Source: Azolla caroliniana (Eukaryota; Polypodiophyta). Taken from it: a DNA stretch of 64,000 bases. The stretch is taken from contig JBHGNT010000004.1 in assembly GCA_043228905.1 (NCBI GenBank), positions 24,180,001-24,244,000 of the forward strand, in the 5' to 3' direction. The notes below the pieces were generated by a model. The model saw only the letters and a program-made list of their open reading frames with translations, was not told where the DNA came from and did not search any database. The translations under genes and the position numbers were made by a program. Position 1 is the first letter of the stretch. Every line of letters begins with the position of its first letter. This document shows, one piece after another, positions 30,208 through 40,617 of this stretch.

Positions 30208-32997
30208 ATGAGGGGATTAGAGCTCGCCGAAGCCATGGCGGCAACAGTCGATCGGATAGTAAGTGCTCGCGAGGGCACGGGCGCCCTCGACAGGGTCATT
30301 GAAACAATTGTCAGCACAATAGGCCGGTTCGATGGGAAGGACGCCACGAGTTATTTGGTGGCCTACCGGTGTCGCGAAGTTTCGCGTTCGCGTGTAGGAA
30401 GAGGCGGGACCACGGGGGTCTTGGACCAAGGAGAGAGAGACAGAGAGAGAGAGAGAGAGTTGTAAGTACACAAAAAGAGATTAAGAGCAAGAAAACAGGA
30501 ATCCGATTACTATAGTCAATAGCTTACAACTCGAACAGTTACAACCGGCCACCCGATAATGGACCTGACACGGGGTCCTACTCACACACACCGACGACAG
30601 CCACACGACTCGAGGAAACAAAGGGGAAAAGGGACGAGAGAGACTCTGTTGGAAGCACACGGGCTGTCCACGAAGCAGAGGCAGCGAACTCCCGACACCC
30701 GTAGAGAACGACATTTGGAGGAGAGAGAGCTCGGCACTCGGTTCTGCAGCAGCACTTCGTCCTCGCCAACGCGCGATCCCTTCTCCTCCTTCTCTCCTCT
30801 CCTTAAATAGTTCCAAAAAGGGGGTGCCTTTTTCCCTAGTCAGAACCGCTTTATTCACTGTCCCTTTCGACAGAGATACGCACAATCCCTTAATAAATGC
30901 ACACTACCTAGTATTTACATCAGCCGACCTAATTATGAATCATGTACAAAATATCAGTTCAGCGTCCACCCGTGTAAGAGCCGGTTCATGCCCCTTTTTC
31001 CCCAATTCCGCCCATGGCCGGTTTTCTTCACGACACCGGGCCGAAATGGAGATGAGGGACATCCTGGAGGAGAGGCATAGGGCTGGGTTTCCCTAGGTAG
31101 CGACACTAGGCATCCACGCAGAGGTGCTCGAGGTGTAGGCTGGATGCCAAACCTGGGGGGAATTCGAAGCCCGGCTCCGCGAGCGGTACGGACTTGATGA
31201 CACGCTTCAGTTATCGAAACGGGACTTTATAGATTGGGTAGAAACCCCGGGAAAGGGGAGGAATGCGTCGACGCTCCTCGGGAGTTCGAGGAATGCTTTG
31301 CACGTCTTTCGGCACTGGACAGGACCGTATTGGACACGAGCCGTGTCCTTTTATTTGTCAAAGTTGTGGATGTGCAGGATCAGGAACAAGTGGGTCTCCT
31401 ACTGGAGACGAACGATGGGCTGACGGCCAATTGGGTCGTGGTAAAAGGGGTCTACGGCCGTTTTGACAAACGGCGTGAGTGGGTCAAGAAGGGCTCGTCG
31501 AGGGCAGGAGAGGTTGCGGCAAGAAACCTCGAGGGACCCCCGCTGGCATGCAAGGAGGAAACCAGGGATTGTCTTGAGACACGCTCGTCGGGCGTGGTCA
31601 AGGGCCCGTTCGGCGGAGCGGCTCTAGAAGAACTAACGCAAATGGAACGAGACCTCCAGATTGCGCAAGCGAGGAGGGATGGCAACGAGCGGCCTCGTGA
31701 CTGAAGGCCTCCGGGTGGGCATCGGTGCTTGTGGTGTGACACGGTCGGTCACGTCCGAAAGGACTACGTGGACTTCACAGAAGCAATAAGGGCTAATGTG
31801 GTGTACCTATGGAACGGGATGGTGCACACTAGCGAGACCCGGAGAGCCCTAGAGCTGAATATCAGACAGGGAGGAATGAAGAGACTGATGGAAGAAACGT
31901 CAGCGCGCCACGCAAAGACCATCCACTACTCGGTGTCGGCAGGAATCCGGGTCGGGAGTGACGAAGGCCGGAAGACGAAAGACTCCGGGTTCTGGCCGGT
32001 GGTGCTAGAAGGCCTCACCGGCGTGAGGTTGAGAAGGGAGGAAGCGAACTGTGCGGAAAGACGGGTCCCGGAGGTCACCGGGTGGAGCGATCCAGTCGAA
32101 GAAAAGACCGGCTTTGTGCAAGCCGCATGCCAGAACTACGAAGTTCTGGTAGAAGACAAGTGTGCGGGAAAAGCCGGAGGGGCCGGACCCTCGCAACGGT
32201 ACAAGACCCAATCTGGGCCGAAGCAGAATGACGTCGGTGTTGCCGGCACACCGGATAAAGCAAAGAAAGCCGGTTACTTGTTGAGCACCAAGATAGAAAG
32301 AATGACGGACCTACGGAAGGTCCTTGAGGAACAAATCCTCGACAGCAAGGTGGAGTTGTCACTGAGGGAAGTGCTTGGGATCGCCAAGAAAGAATTCAAT
32401 GACTCCATCGTGGACTTGGTGAAGCGAAAAAGGCTTTCGACGGAGCCAGAGCCGAAGAGACCGGTGGAGGTGCGAACGACGTACCTAGAAGACATGGCCC
32501 TAGAAGACAAGTTGGCGGAAAGCCACTATTCAAAGTTGCACTAGGCAAGAGCCACTACGAAGACCCCGGTTAGGATCGGGGACGTCCAGGAGCTGGTGGT
32601 GGCATTAGTAGACCATGGTTCGGAGATCAACTTGATGTTTATGGACTTCTACAAGAAAGGCAAGTGGCCAATCAACACCAAGCACGGGTGAAAAATACGA
32701 GCGGCGACCCGCGCCACGGAGGAGCTACATGGGGCCTGCCTGAATGTGCGGGTGAAAATCGGTGATGTCGAGATCGACCAGCACTTCTTCGTGTAGGAGA
32801 CATCCTCACATCCGGTGATACTCGGAGAACCGTACATTACGGCAGTGCGTATGGAGACGAAAGTGTTGGATAACAGTTTGGCGTACGCACGCATGAAGAG
32901 CCAAGATGGACAACACTCCATCCAATTCCTGACTGTGCGACCGAACCATGAGCGCAACCGCGAGACCCTCGGCGACGAAAGCCGACGGGATTTTTAG
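30208..32997 (+). pseudogene. Element F: gag-protease, multiple stops, LTR insertion
   Basis: Frame pieces 30208-30369 and 31040-32997, separated by a solo LTR. Seen: TIGRFDGKDATSYLVAYR; then, after the insertion, AEMEMRDILEERHRAGFP; TAG at 31135-31137 after EVLEV, shared with E; CCHC-like CLWCDTVGHVRKDYVD (the last Cys is Tyr); GGMKRLMEETSARHAK; protease-like VALVDHGSEINLM; HPVILGEPYI. Other stops are at about 31096, 31701-31703, 32542-32544, 32689-32691 and 32794-32796, and there is a frameshift near 31262. The end keeps GGATTTTTAG. Confidence 0.85.
30370..31035 (-). mobile_element. Solo gypsy LTR inside F gag
   Basis: 666 bp; the plus strand starts TGTCGCGAAG and ends TTCTTCACGACA, so it reads as an LTR on the minus strand. 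It is flanked by CCGG (30366-30369 and 31036-31039). Removing it plus one CCGG rejoins the F gag frame exactly (VAYR followed by AEME). Confidence 0.9.
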
Positions 32998-33053
32998 AGA
33001 GGGCTATCAAGGCGTGGGGCCACGATAGTCCGGACGCCCCAGAGGATCCCCAC
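32989..33053 (+). promoter_or_regulatory. Element F: conserved frameshift site with pseudoknot
   Basis: T5 at 32991-32995 and TAG at 32995-32997. Stem 1 GGGCTATC (33001-33008) with GATAGTCC (33024-33031), all eight pairs possible including one G-T; loop GTGGGG (33014-33019) with CCCCAC (33048-33053). Compared with B, the stem pairs change together (G-C to A-T). Confidence 0.65.
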
Positions 33054-33056
33054 CCC

Positions 33057-33480
33057 AGAGCGACAATGAGGATACGCCCAAGTCAAGCGCGAACTGTGGG
33101 GTATCGTTTCGGCGGTCAAGGCCGACAAAGACTACCTGATCAGGACAGAGATAATAATCGAGACGAACTACCTACTGATTCTCGATATGGTTTCCGGATG
33201 CGCGACTCCAGACCTGGCAATGCTTAGGTGCATCGCATACATCAAGTCTCTAAATCCGGAGATACGACACATCTCCGGTAAAGACAACACCATGGCGATA
33301 TGCTTTCAAGAGCACGGTTCGACGACGAAGACGGCATGGTTTCGGAGATGAAGAAGTTGGTGAGGACTTCTTCGAGTTCGCTCGCATAGCAGCGAGGGCT
33401 GGGAGCACTCCGGTGCTTAATGAGTTCAACGAGAGCAAGTACGACGGGGAGTCACTCCAGATCAGTGGGTTACTAAAGAG
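33057..33480 (+). pseudogene. Element F: RNase H remnant of pol
   Basis: Directly after the pseudoknot the sequence jumps to RNase H (RGYAQVKRELWGIV-like, 33067 onward), so RT is deleted. Seen: IIIETNYLLIL (the Asp is Asn), SGCATPDLAMLR, IRHISGKDNTMA, a frameshift near 33295, and an end near 33480 in sequence of another kind. Confidence 0.8.
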
Positions 33481-33489
33481 TCATGAACG

Positions 33490-34009
33490 TGTTACACTTC
33501 CAGACAATTGTTGTACGTTTTAGGGTTAGGGTTAGTGATAATTATGATAGCATGATTATAATGATGATTGATAATGACGAAGATAGACATGGTGTAATAA
33601 TGAAGATGATGGATAGTATGATGGTGAGAGAGATCATAAAGATGTTGACAAGCATTGAGGGGTGGGGGGTGGTGCCTAGAATGGCTCCACCCCCCTCCCA
33701 AGGGGGTTCAACGTTAAGGGAGAGAGAGAGAGAGGTTGAAAGATGTCAAAGAGAGGGAGAGAGAGAAATGGTTATTGTTGTATTCATTCATAATTTCCCC
33801 ATAAGGGGTTAAATAGGTACAAAGGGGTAGATCCACAAGGGTGCAAGCCCCCTTGGCATTCATACCTAGTCACTCACTCACACCTCTTTGTATCTACCAC
33901 ACTCACACTTACATTCACACTCATAATCGTATAAAATCACACATACATATCAACACATTACATCTTTCACCCTCACTTATCAATCACCCGTACATCTTGT
34001 ACGGTAACA
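33490..34009 (-). mobile_element. LTR-like unit with TGTTAC/GTAACA ends
   Basis: The segment begins TGTTACAC and ends GGTAACA, a 6-bp inverted terminal match. On the minus strand it shows CCTATTTAACC (TATA-like) and CT-rich tracts; on the plus strand a GATGAT-type region and GAGAGAGAG. No matching 5-bp flanks are seen (GAACG against CAATA), and no partner LTR or internal region. It could be a solo LTR that has lost its flanks. Confidence 0.35.
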
Positions 34010-34580
34010 CAATATGGCATGCCCGTGGGAGACTGCCTTGCACGTCGATCCCACATGCCTTGATCATAATCTTTCTTCGACCGGAACTTCCATCACTCCT
34101 CTCAACTATCGACTCCGTCGATCGGAGCGCTTGACTTGAACATCTTTGTCAGTCATCGAATCTTCATCGACACGAACATTCTCGTTCTGTCGTTCACGAA
34201 CTTCGGTAACATCAACGATCGACTCCCTCAATCGGAGCGCTTGACTCGAACATCTCCGTCGGTCAACAAATCTTCATCGACACGAACATTCTCGTTCTAT
34301 CAGTTCACGAACTTCGGTAACATTATGTGTGTTCTTCTTTGTATCTTGTGAGTCGCGTGTGGATCGTGTCCATTTCTTTTCGGTTCATGAGTTTTTGAAA
34401 TTCCGTACGTGGTCTTTGATTTTTAAAATTTTAATTATGTACCCTTATGTTTATGAAATATGCTCGTTATACCCTCATGTATCTAGAATTCCAACAATGC
34501 CCTTAGGTTTGTTTTTCAAAATTTCTTGGATGTCCTCAGTTTCCAAATTCCTAGGACCTCAAGAGTTTCAACGAAAGGGA
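34010..34580. other. Anonymous region with a ~110-bp tandem duplication
   Basis: Two diverged tandem units of about 110 bp lie at about 34105-34213 and 34214-34324 (shared words ATCGGAGCGCTTGACT, TCTTCATCGACACGAACATT and CACGAACTTCGGTAACAT). The rest, to about 34580, is AT-rich with no coding signal. It may be the left flank of copia H or part of a lost LTR. Confidence 0.5.
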
Positions 34581-34589
34581 AACAAGAAG

Positions 34590-35353
34590 AAAGATCAAGT
34601 GCCTGCAGTCGGATGGCGGAAAAGAGTACTTTTCCGGTTAATTCAACGGGTATCTACAACAAATAGGAATTCGACGCGAATTCAATTGCAGATATACGCC
34701 GGAGCAAAACGGAGTAGCCGAAAGGAAAAATCGGTCGGTTGTGGAAGCGGCGCAGGAAATACTTGAAGAAAAGAGCTTGCCCAAGTTTTATTGGGCCGAG
34801 GCAGTACGAACCGCGGTCTACATCCAGAACCGGATCGAAGAAAAAGTGTCAGCGCATGAGCTATACTTTGGAATGAAGCTGAATCTACGACACTTGAGAG
34901 TTTTTGGTAGCATTGCATATGTGCCTGTGCCGAAGGAGAAACGGAGGAAGTTGGACGCGAAAGCCGAGAAGTGTATCTTGGTCGGCTATTCGAACAAGCA
35001 GAAGGGTTATAAGTGTTATAACCCTCGCACCAAACAAGCACGTGTGAGCCGCAATGTTGTGTTTGACGAGTCCACGTCTTGGTACTTGCCTCCGACTCTA
35101 AACCTCACCTCCAATCCGAGTTCTGACGATGAGGTCAGCGAGGCCAAGATGCCTCCGGATGAGCCTGAAATCGGCACCCGTGAAGAGAGTCTAATTTCAT
35201 TTCAGTTAAGCGGACCGAATGGACGACTGAGTCAGTTCGACTAGTCCAATGAAGAGCCGGCAAGTAGTGGAGACTCGGTCGTGCAATCCCCACTCAGGAA
35301 GCCGAGGAGATGGCTTACGCGCAAGGAAAAAGGGAAGAAGAAGGTGTCGAACT
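34590..35353 (+). pseudogene. Copia element H: integrase part
   Basis: Reads LQSDGGKEYFSG (second catalytic Asp), a stop, then IGIRREFN, YTPEQNGVAERKN (catalytic Glu), FYWAEAVRTAVYIQNRI, LRVFGSIAYVPV, KCILVGYSNKQKGYKCYNP and RVSRNVVFDESTSWY, with an acidic linker. A stop at 35242-35244 breaks it. The 5' part of H is absent. Interrupted at 35357 by gypsy element O. Confidence 0.8.
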
Positions 35354-35357
35354 ACGG

Positions 35358-36402
35358 TGTCGTGAAGATTTTCGGCAATAGTGTGAAAATCCCATAAAAC
35401 GTACGAAATCGAGTATGAATCACGTAATACAATAATTGTGAAGATAACATTTTTAATATCTAAGTACAAAATGATGGAGGTTTCGAATGCACTTTATTAC
35501 ACGAGAAATGGATAACTAAATGTCAAGATATGAGGGTATAAAGTTTGTGAAAAGAAAAGAGAAAATTGTGAGATATCCCACATAGGCACGACAAATACGG
35601 CTCTCATCATATATAAGGTGAAGCAAAAGATATTATCTTTGTGTCTATGTGTGGAGCATAGAGAGTTCAAGTTAACTTGAACTAAGAGTGGAGATGGCTA
35701 GCTACTTGTAAAGGGTTTTGGCCAACCAAAACCGGACCGGCGATGGAGCCGGTGATCCGACGGCATCCGACCGCAATCCGGCGGCGGCATGTGGCACTAG
35801 TATCCGGCGAGGCATCGGTAACCGTCGGCATCCGGCGGCGGCATCCAGCAGCGGCACCGGTATCCGGTGACCGACGGCATCCGTCGACTAGATAAAATAA
35901 ATATATGAATATATATACATATTTACATATACAAGGAGGGCAAGTATGGATTCGAACCTTGCACCTCCAAGTTAGGAGTCAATTGGCTTACCATTAAGCC
36001 ATGCTATTTAGTTGAAATTATACTTCTATCATTGTACTTTTACATGTAAATTCTCATACATGAGAGCTAAAATCAGTGACATGGTTAGCATGCACCACAT
36101 GTAATACTTAAGCGCCAAATGGCAAACATGCAATTTATGCATGTCTTGTACCCTCACATGCATCATATGCATGAGAGCATCTATAAAAGAGGGAAGGGGG
36201 AGGAGAAAAAACACGGTTTTTTTTATGAAAATTAAGAGGAAGAAATTCGTTTTCAAATCAATCGTGTAATCTCAACTTCTCTCTTTCCCAATCTATCTTA
36301 AGTACTTTCTCGCCAAAGCTTGTATCGACTCTAAATCCTTCTGGTCCAGAACCCCGGCGGTTCCGCCTCACGATCCACGCGTAGTGACAGATCTTCACGA
36401 CA
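35358..36402 (+). repeat. Element O: 5' LTR (1045 bp)
   Basis: TGTCGTGAAGATTTTCGG to GATCTTCACGACA; the ends form a longer inverted match (TGTCGTGAAGAT with ATCTTCACGACA). It contains a GC-rich cluster of CGGC(A/G)TCCGGC words (35745-35890), a tRNA-like segment on the minus strand (35936-36008) and TATAAAAG at about 36182-36189. It is followed by TGCTGAACCCGACATG, a variant of the family PBS. Confidence 0.85.
35936..36008 (-). other. tRNA-like segment with Pol III A and B boxes
   Basis: On the minus strand TGGCTTAATGG (36001-35991) fits the A-box consensus and GGTTCGAATCC (35958-35948) fits the B box exactly. The D arm GGCTT/AAGCC pairs, and a 7-base loop CTCCTAA would present anticodon CCT. 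The acceptor and anticodon stems do not pair properly, so this is not a functional tRNA; it looks like a tRNA-derived or SINE-like piece captured by the LTR. Confidence 0.55.
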
Positions 36403-36423
36403 TAATTAAGTGCTGAACCCGAC

Positions 36424-38646
36424 ATGAAAGAGGCGGTAGGAAGGATCAAGTCGAGATTAATACTTGGAGATGGCGTCCTCAAGCAACCAAGCAGGAGAGC
36501 TCGAAAGGATGATGCTAATCGTCGAGCAAATGATGAATCTCGGGACAACGACGCGAGCGTGGAGAAGGTTGTCGATCGTGTCGTAGAGCTCGAGGGCCAA
36601 TTCGATGGAAGGAACGTTACGAAGTTCCTTGATGCATATAAAAGGGAGATGAATCAAAGGGACGTGTCCAAGGCACGTCAAATCGCAAGCTTCAAGAGAG
36701 TTGTCGCAAACAACATCCAAAGATGCGTCATCGAGCTTCAAGAAGGAAAGACAACATGGTCCGAGTTCGAGAAAATGATACTAGCGGAGTTCGTGACTGA
36801 AGATTCAACGAGGATGACTCGACATGCCCTGATGAAGTGGATAGAGAAGAAGAATAAGAAGATGAGCGTCTCGAGGGTGTACGACGAATTCGACCAGATG
36901 TTTAGTCGTCTCCCCAATACGGACCAAGTGTTGCTTGAAGAGGACAAGACTTTGTACTTCTTGAAGGCCGTGGACATAAAGGATAGACAGGAGTTGGGGA
37001 CTCTTCTCGAAGATGATACCCAAGCAAATGGGCTCGTAGCGGACTGGATCGCGGTGAAGCGGGCATGCAATAGGCTCGACAAGCGTCGCCAATGGGTTGA
37101 TGACACCAACTTGACGGGACCGACTACCACGGAGAAAGTAAGACCGCCGAAAAGTAACGTGGAAGAAAAGAAGATTGATGACGACATCATTGAAGAGCTA
37201 GCGAAGAAGTTCGAGAAGGTCACTCTAGCCAACATGAATCGTCAGGGCCCTAAAGGAAAAGAACCCTTTAGATGCGTGTGGTGCGATAGCATGGACCACA
37301 TGAGAAGGGATTGTGCGAGCCTTCGAGAGGCGATTCGACAAAATATCGTATACATAGAGGACAACATGATCTGCTCAAGCGAGACTAGAAGACCCCTACG
37401 GGTGAATTTCGGAAGAGGAGGAATGAAGAAATCTATGGAGGATGCCGATGCGACTCATGTGGATGCGATGCACTATGCTGCGTCGGCCGGAATAAGAGTC
37501 GGGAAAGACAAGACTGAAGCTGCTAGAGCGGGAGCAAAGTTTTGGACTTCCGTTCTCGAATATGAGAAGAAGGGAAAAGTCACATCGAACGAGGTAGAGC
37601 TTGCGGACTGAAACGTGCAAAGCATAACCGGGTGGTCGGATCCGGTGGACGACAACACCATACTCGCAGAGGTGATGTGCGACAACCACGAGGTGTTCGT
37701 CGAAGAAAAGAGAAAGAGAATAGAAGAGCAAGGCCCATCAAAAAGATATGAAACAAGGAACGCGAAAAAGAAGGACGATACGGAGACGAGTCGACCTTTA
37801 CAAACGGAGGAACGAGAATCAAGCCGAAAAGGGGAGCCAAGCATACGAGTTGAAGAAACGGTTCGGCCCGTGAAGGTTGGTGTCGAAGACCCCACTCGGA
37901 GGACAAGGACTATACCTTCCTATAAGCTAAGGTCGGACATAGAGCAGACGACGGACCTAAAGAAGATTCTCGAAGAACGAGTTCTTGATAGCCACGTAAC
38001 TTTGTCCTTGAGGGAATTGCTTGGCATTACGAAGAAGGAGTTCCACGACACGATCGTGGACCTTGTAAAGAGAAAGAGACAACAATCGGACAAAGAAGAA
38101 GAGAAGCCGCAAAAAGCAAAAACGAATGCCATAACGATGGCAAGAGACGAAATCGATGAAGATATGGTGGACAGCCACTACACTCGACCTCATTGGGCAC
38201 GAGCGACAACGGAGACGCCGGTGAAGATCGGGGAGAAGAAAGAGACCGTCGTAGCCTTGATCGACCACGGCTCGGAGATCAACCTCATGTCAACCGACAT
38301 CTACAAAAAGGGAAGATGGTCAATCAATACAAACCATGGATGGAAGATTCGCGCGGCAACAAAGTCTACGGAGGACTTGTACAGAGCTTGTCCCAATGTC
38401 AAAGTCACGATCGGGGATGTGGAGATGGATCAACACTTCTTCGTACAAGAATCGGCGTCGCATCCTGTCATCCTAGGGCAACCTTATATCACATCATCTC
38501 GGATGGAGACCAAAGTGTTCGATAATGGAGCAGCCTTCGCACGAATAAAGAGTCTTGACAACCAAAGATCGGTCCAATTCCTAACGGTGCGAGCCAATCA
38601 TGAAAGGAATCAAGATAGTCTCGGAGGCGAATCCTCGGATTTTTAG
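36424..38646 (+). pseudogene. gag: Element O: gag-protease, one in-frame TGA
   Basis: A 741-codon frame interrupted only by TGA at 37609-37611. Seen: GQFDGRNVTKFLDAY and TWSEFEKMILAEF (capsid part), CCHC knuckle CVWCDSMDHMRRDC, GRGGMKKSMEDADATH, MHYAASAGIRVG, ITGWSDPVDDNT, LRELLGITKKEFHDT, protease-like VVALIDHGSEINLM and HPVILGQPYI. The ATG at 36424 overlaps the PBS-like segment, so the real start may be a later codon. It ends GGATTTTTAG, as in the other subfamilies. Confidence 0.85.
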
Positions 38647-38700
38647 AGCGGACTATTGAAGCATGGGGCACAAATAGTCCGAGCAATCACAAGACCCCAC
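38638..38700 (+). promoter_or_regulatory. Element O: conserved frameshift site with pseudoknot
   Basis: T5 at 38640-38644, TAG 38644-38646. Stem 1 GGACTATT (38650-38657) with AATAGTCC (38673-38680), a perfect 8 bp; loop TGGGG (38664-38668) with CCCCA (38695-38699). This is the most diverged copy, and the stem sequences differ from B yet still pair. Confidence 0.7.
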
Positions 38701-38711
38701 AAGAAAGAAGA

Positions 38712-39092
38712 GTGCGTGGATTGCAAGGAGAAGCAACATGTGTCACACCTAGTGGCGCATGTAAACTAGTACTACCCGACAAGAAGCACAAGCGCCGGAT
38801 ACAAGAATTCGAGAAGATGCTGAAAGAAGAGAATATAATAGAAGAAGGAGAGTTCGTGACTCATATTATGGAAGAAGCCTCATTTAACGACACCATCGGC
38901 GAAATTGAGGACGTCGTGGACTTGAGCTATCTTCACAACCAACGCGTGATTTCGGTTAACTCCATCAACATGTACGTTATCATCGATGAATACCGTCGTG
39001 GCATCTCGATGAAGGAAGCTGACATCAACACGAAATATAAAACGGTGGATAAGAAGATAAAGCCAGTTGCGGTTCCGCTACCGGAAGATAGC
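38712..39092 (+). pseudogene. Element O: N-terminal piece of pol
   Basis: In the -1 frame relative to gag, as in B. It reads EFEKMLKEENIIEEGEF, EASFNDTIGEIEDVV, NMYVIIDEYRRGI and NTKYKTVDKKIKPVAVPLP, matching the segment before RT in the other elements, and then breaks off into 3' LTR sequence. The junction carries a 24-bp tandem duplicate (AGCTACTCGTAAAGGGTTTT, 39090-39135). Confidence 0.8.
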
Positions 39093-39097
39093 TACTC

Positions 39098-39747
39098 GTA
39101 AAGGGTTTTGGCTAGCTACTCGTAAAGGGTTTTGGCCAACCAAAACTGGACCGGCGATGGAGCCGGTGATCCGACGGCATCCGACCGCAATCCGGCGGCG
39201 GCACCGGCATCCGGCGAACCGGCGTCCGGCGACCAGATAAAATAAATATATGAATATATATACATATTTACATATACAAGGAGGGCAAGTATAGATTCGA
39301 ACCTTGCACCTCCAGGTTAGGAGTCAATTGGCTTACCATTAAGCCATGCTATTTAGGTGAAATTATATTTCTATCATTGAACTTTTACATGTAAATTCTC
39401 ATACATGAGAGCTAAAATCAGTGACATGGTTAGCATGCACCACATGTAATACTTAAGCGCCAAATGGCAAACATGCAATTTATGCATGTCTTGTACCCTC
39501 ACATGCATCATATGCATGAGAGCATCTATAAAAGAGGGAAGGGGGAGGAGAAAAAACACGGTTTTTTTTATGAAAATTAAGAGGAAGAAATTCGTTTTCA
39601 AATCAATCGTGTAATCTCAACTTCTCTCTTTCCCAATCTATCTTAAGTACTTTCTCGCCAAAGCTTGTATCGACTCTAAATCCTTCTGGTCCAGAACCCC
39701 GGCGGTTCCGCCTCACGATCCGCGCGTAGTGACGGATCTTCACGACA
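39098..39747 (+). repeat. Element O: truncated 3' LTR
   Basis: Matches the last two thirds of the 5' LTR (from GTAAAGGGTTTTGGCCAACC, 35707 onward) with an internal shortening of the GC-rich cluster and a few substitutions. It contains a second copy of the tRNA-like segment (A box 39346-39336 intact, B box with one change). Ends CTTCACGACA at 39747. Confidence 0.85.
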
Positions 39748-39751
39748 ACAG

Positions 39752-39892
39752 CACGGATAAGAACGAGTCGGATCGAAGCGAGTCCGACTCCGAGGGAAGT
39801 GATGACGGGTCTTCGAAAGCGAAGTCCGCGTCGACCAAGAAAGCCTCAACATCGGCTAATGAGCAATTACACCGATCTACCCACCAGAAGAA
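39752..39892 (+). pseudogene. Copia element H: linker between integrase and RT
   Basis: An open stretch reads NESDRSESDSEGSDDG and then STSANEQLHRSTHQKNHV, the acidic linker and the start of the RT region of copia H. It ends at the target site CCATG of element I (39893-39897) and continues at 45371. Confidence 0.75.
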
Positions 39893-39897
39893 CCATG

Positions 39898-40586
39898 TGT
39901 TGGGATTTCGGTCCCTCCGTATGGGATGTCCGGAGATGAATAACGGCAAGCCCGGTTGCGGTTACGGAGCCGGATGATGAAGACCCCGGCTACGGAGCCG
40001 GATGATGAAGACCCCGGCTACGGAGCCGGATGATGAAGATCCCGGCTACGGAGCCGGATGATGAAGACCCCGGCTACGGAGCCGGATGATGAAGACCCCG
40101 GTTACGGAGCCGGATGATGTATGTACCCGGAGCGAGATCCGGATGCGGGGACATATTTGTGAATATGTTTGCCAAGGGCCCTTGAGGCTATATTTGTAAA
40201 TAGCCCGAAAGTCATATGCGTATAAATATGACTTAGGGCAAACAGCTGCTGTCGTTGCTCATTTTTCATGCGAAGTGAGAGCAGCCGAGAGAGAAAGAAA
40301 GAGAGAGAGGGAGAGAGACGAAGAGGTCGTTGCCTCTGTGTATTACCGCCGCCTGTGGCGAAGACAGTGAGCTCAAGGTTGTTGCCTTGTAGCTTCACCA
40401 TTGTACATCTCTGTGTATAGTGATAGTTGGAGTTTGAGGACTCCCGTGGTTTTTTTCCCATTTAGGGTTTTCCACGTAAAACACCCTGTGTACTCTCCTC
40501 TCCATTGTTCTCGTGCACTTTGTATTCCCTGTTTTTCTGTGTGTTGATCCTATTCCTCGGTTGTGGCCGAGCACGTAATTTCAACA
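39898..40586 (+). repeat. Element I: 5' LTR with 28-bp minisatellite
   Basis: 689 bp, TGTTGGGATTTCGG to AATTTCAACA. At about 39955-40115 the unit CCGGCTACGGAGCCGGATGA plus TGAAGACC repeats (six AGCCGGATGATG occurrences here, five in the 3' LTR). A TATA-like GTATAAATATG is at about 40219-40229. Confidence 0.93.
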
Positions 40587-40589
40587 AAG

Positions 40590-40601
40590 TGGTATCAGAG
40601 C
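40590..40601 (+). other. Element I: primer-binding site, initiator Met tRNA
   Basis: TGGTATCAGAGC lies 3 bases after the LTR and is the standard plant initiator-Met PBS. Confidence 0.95.
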
Positions 40602-40617
40602 GACGGTAACACAGAAA

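Larger units (their letters stand above)
35358..39747 (+). mobile_element. Gypsy element O, diverged, RT and integrase deleted
   Basis: 5' LTR 35358-36402, gag-protease 36424-38646, a short 5' piece of pol, then a truncated 3' LTR 39098-39747. Flanks are ACGG (35354-35357) and ACAG (39748-39751). One deletion removed everything from the residues PVAVPLPEDS in pol to about 340 bp into the 3' LTR. O has longer LTRs, lower GC and clearly diverged proteins compared with A-C and K, but the same layout. Confidence 0.85.

Noticed and set aside
33516-33535. TTTAGGGTTAGGGTTAG, like an interstitial telomeric repeat
   Set aside because: Only about two and a half units, imperfect, inside an LTR-like segment; too short to support a telomeric origin.
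35936-36008. A functional tRNA gene (anticodon CCT)
   Set aside because: A and B boxes fit, but acceptor and anticodon stems do not pair and the TpsiC stem is weak; kept only as a tRNA-like segment.
39955-40115. Regular 28-bp repeats that could be taken for a CRISPR-like array
   Set aside because: The units are directly adjacent with no spacers and lie inside a copia LTR in a plant context; it is a minisatellite.
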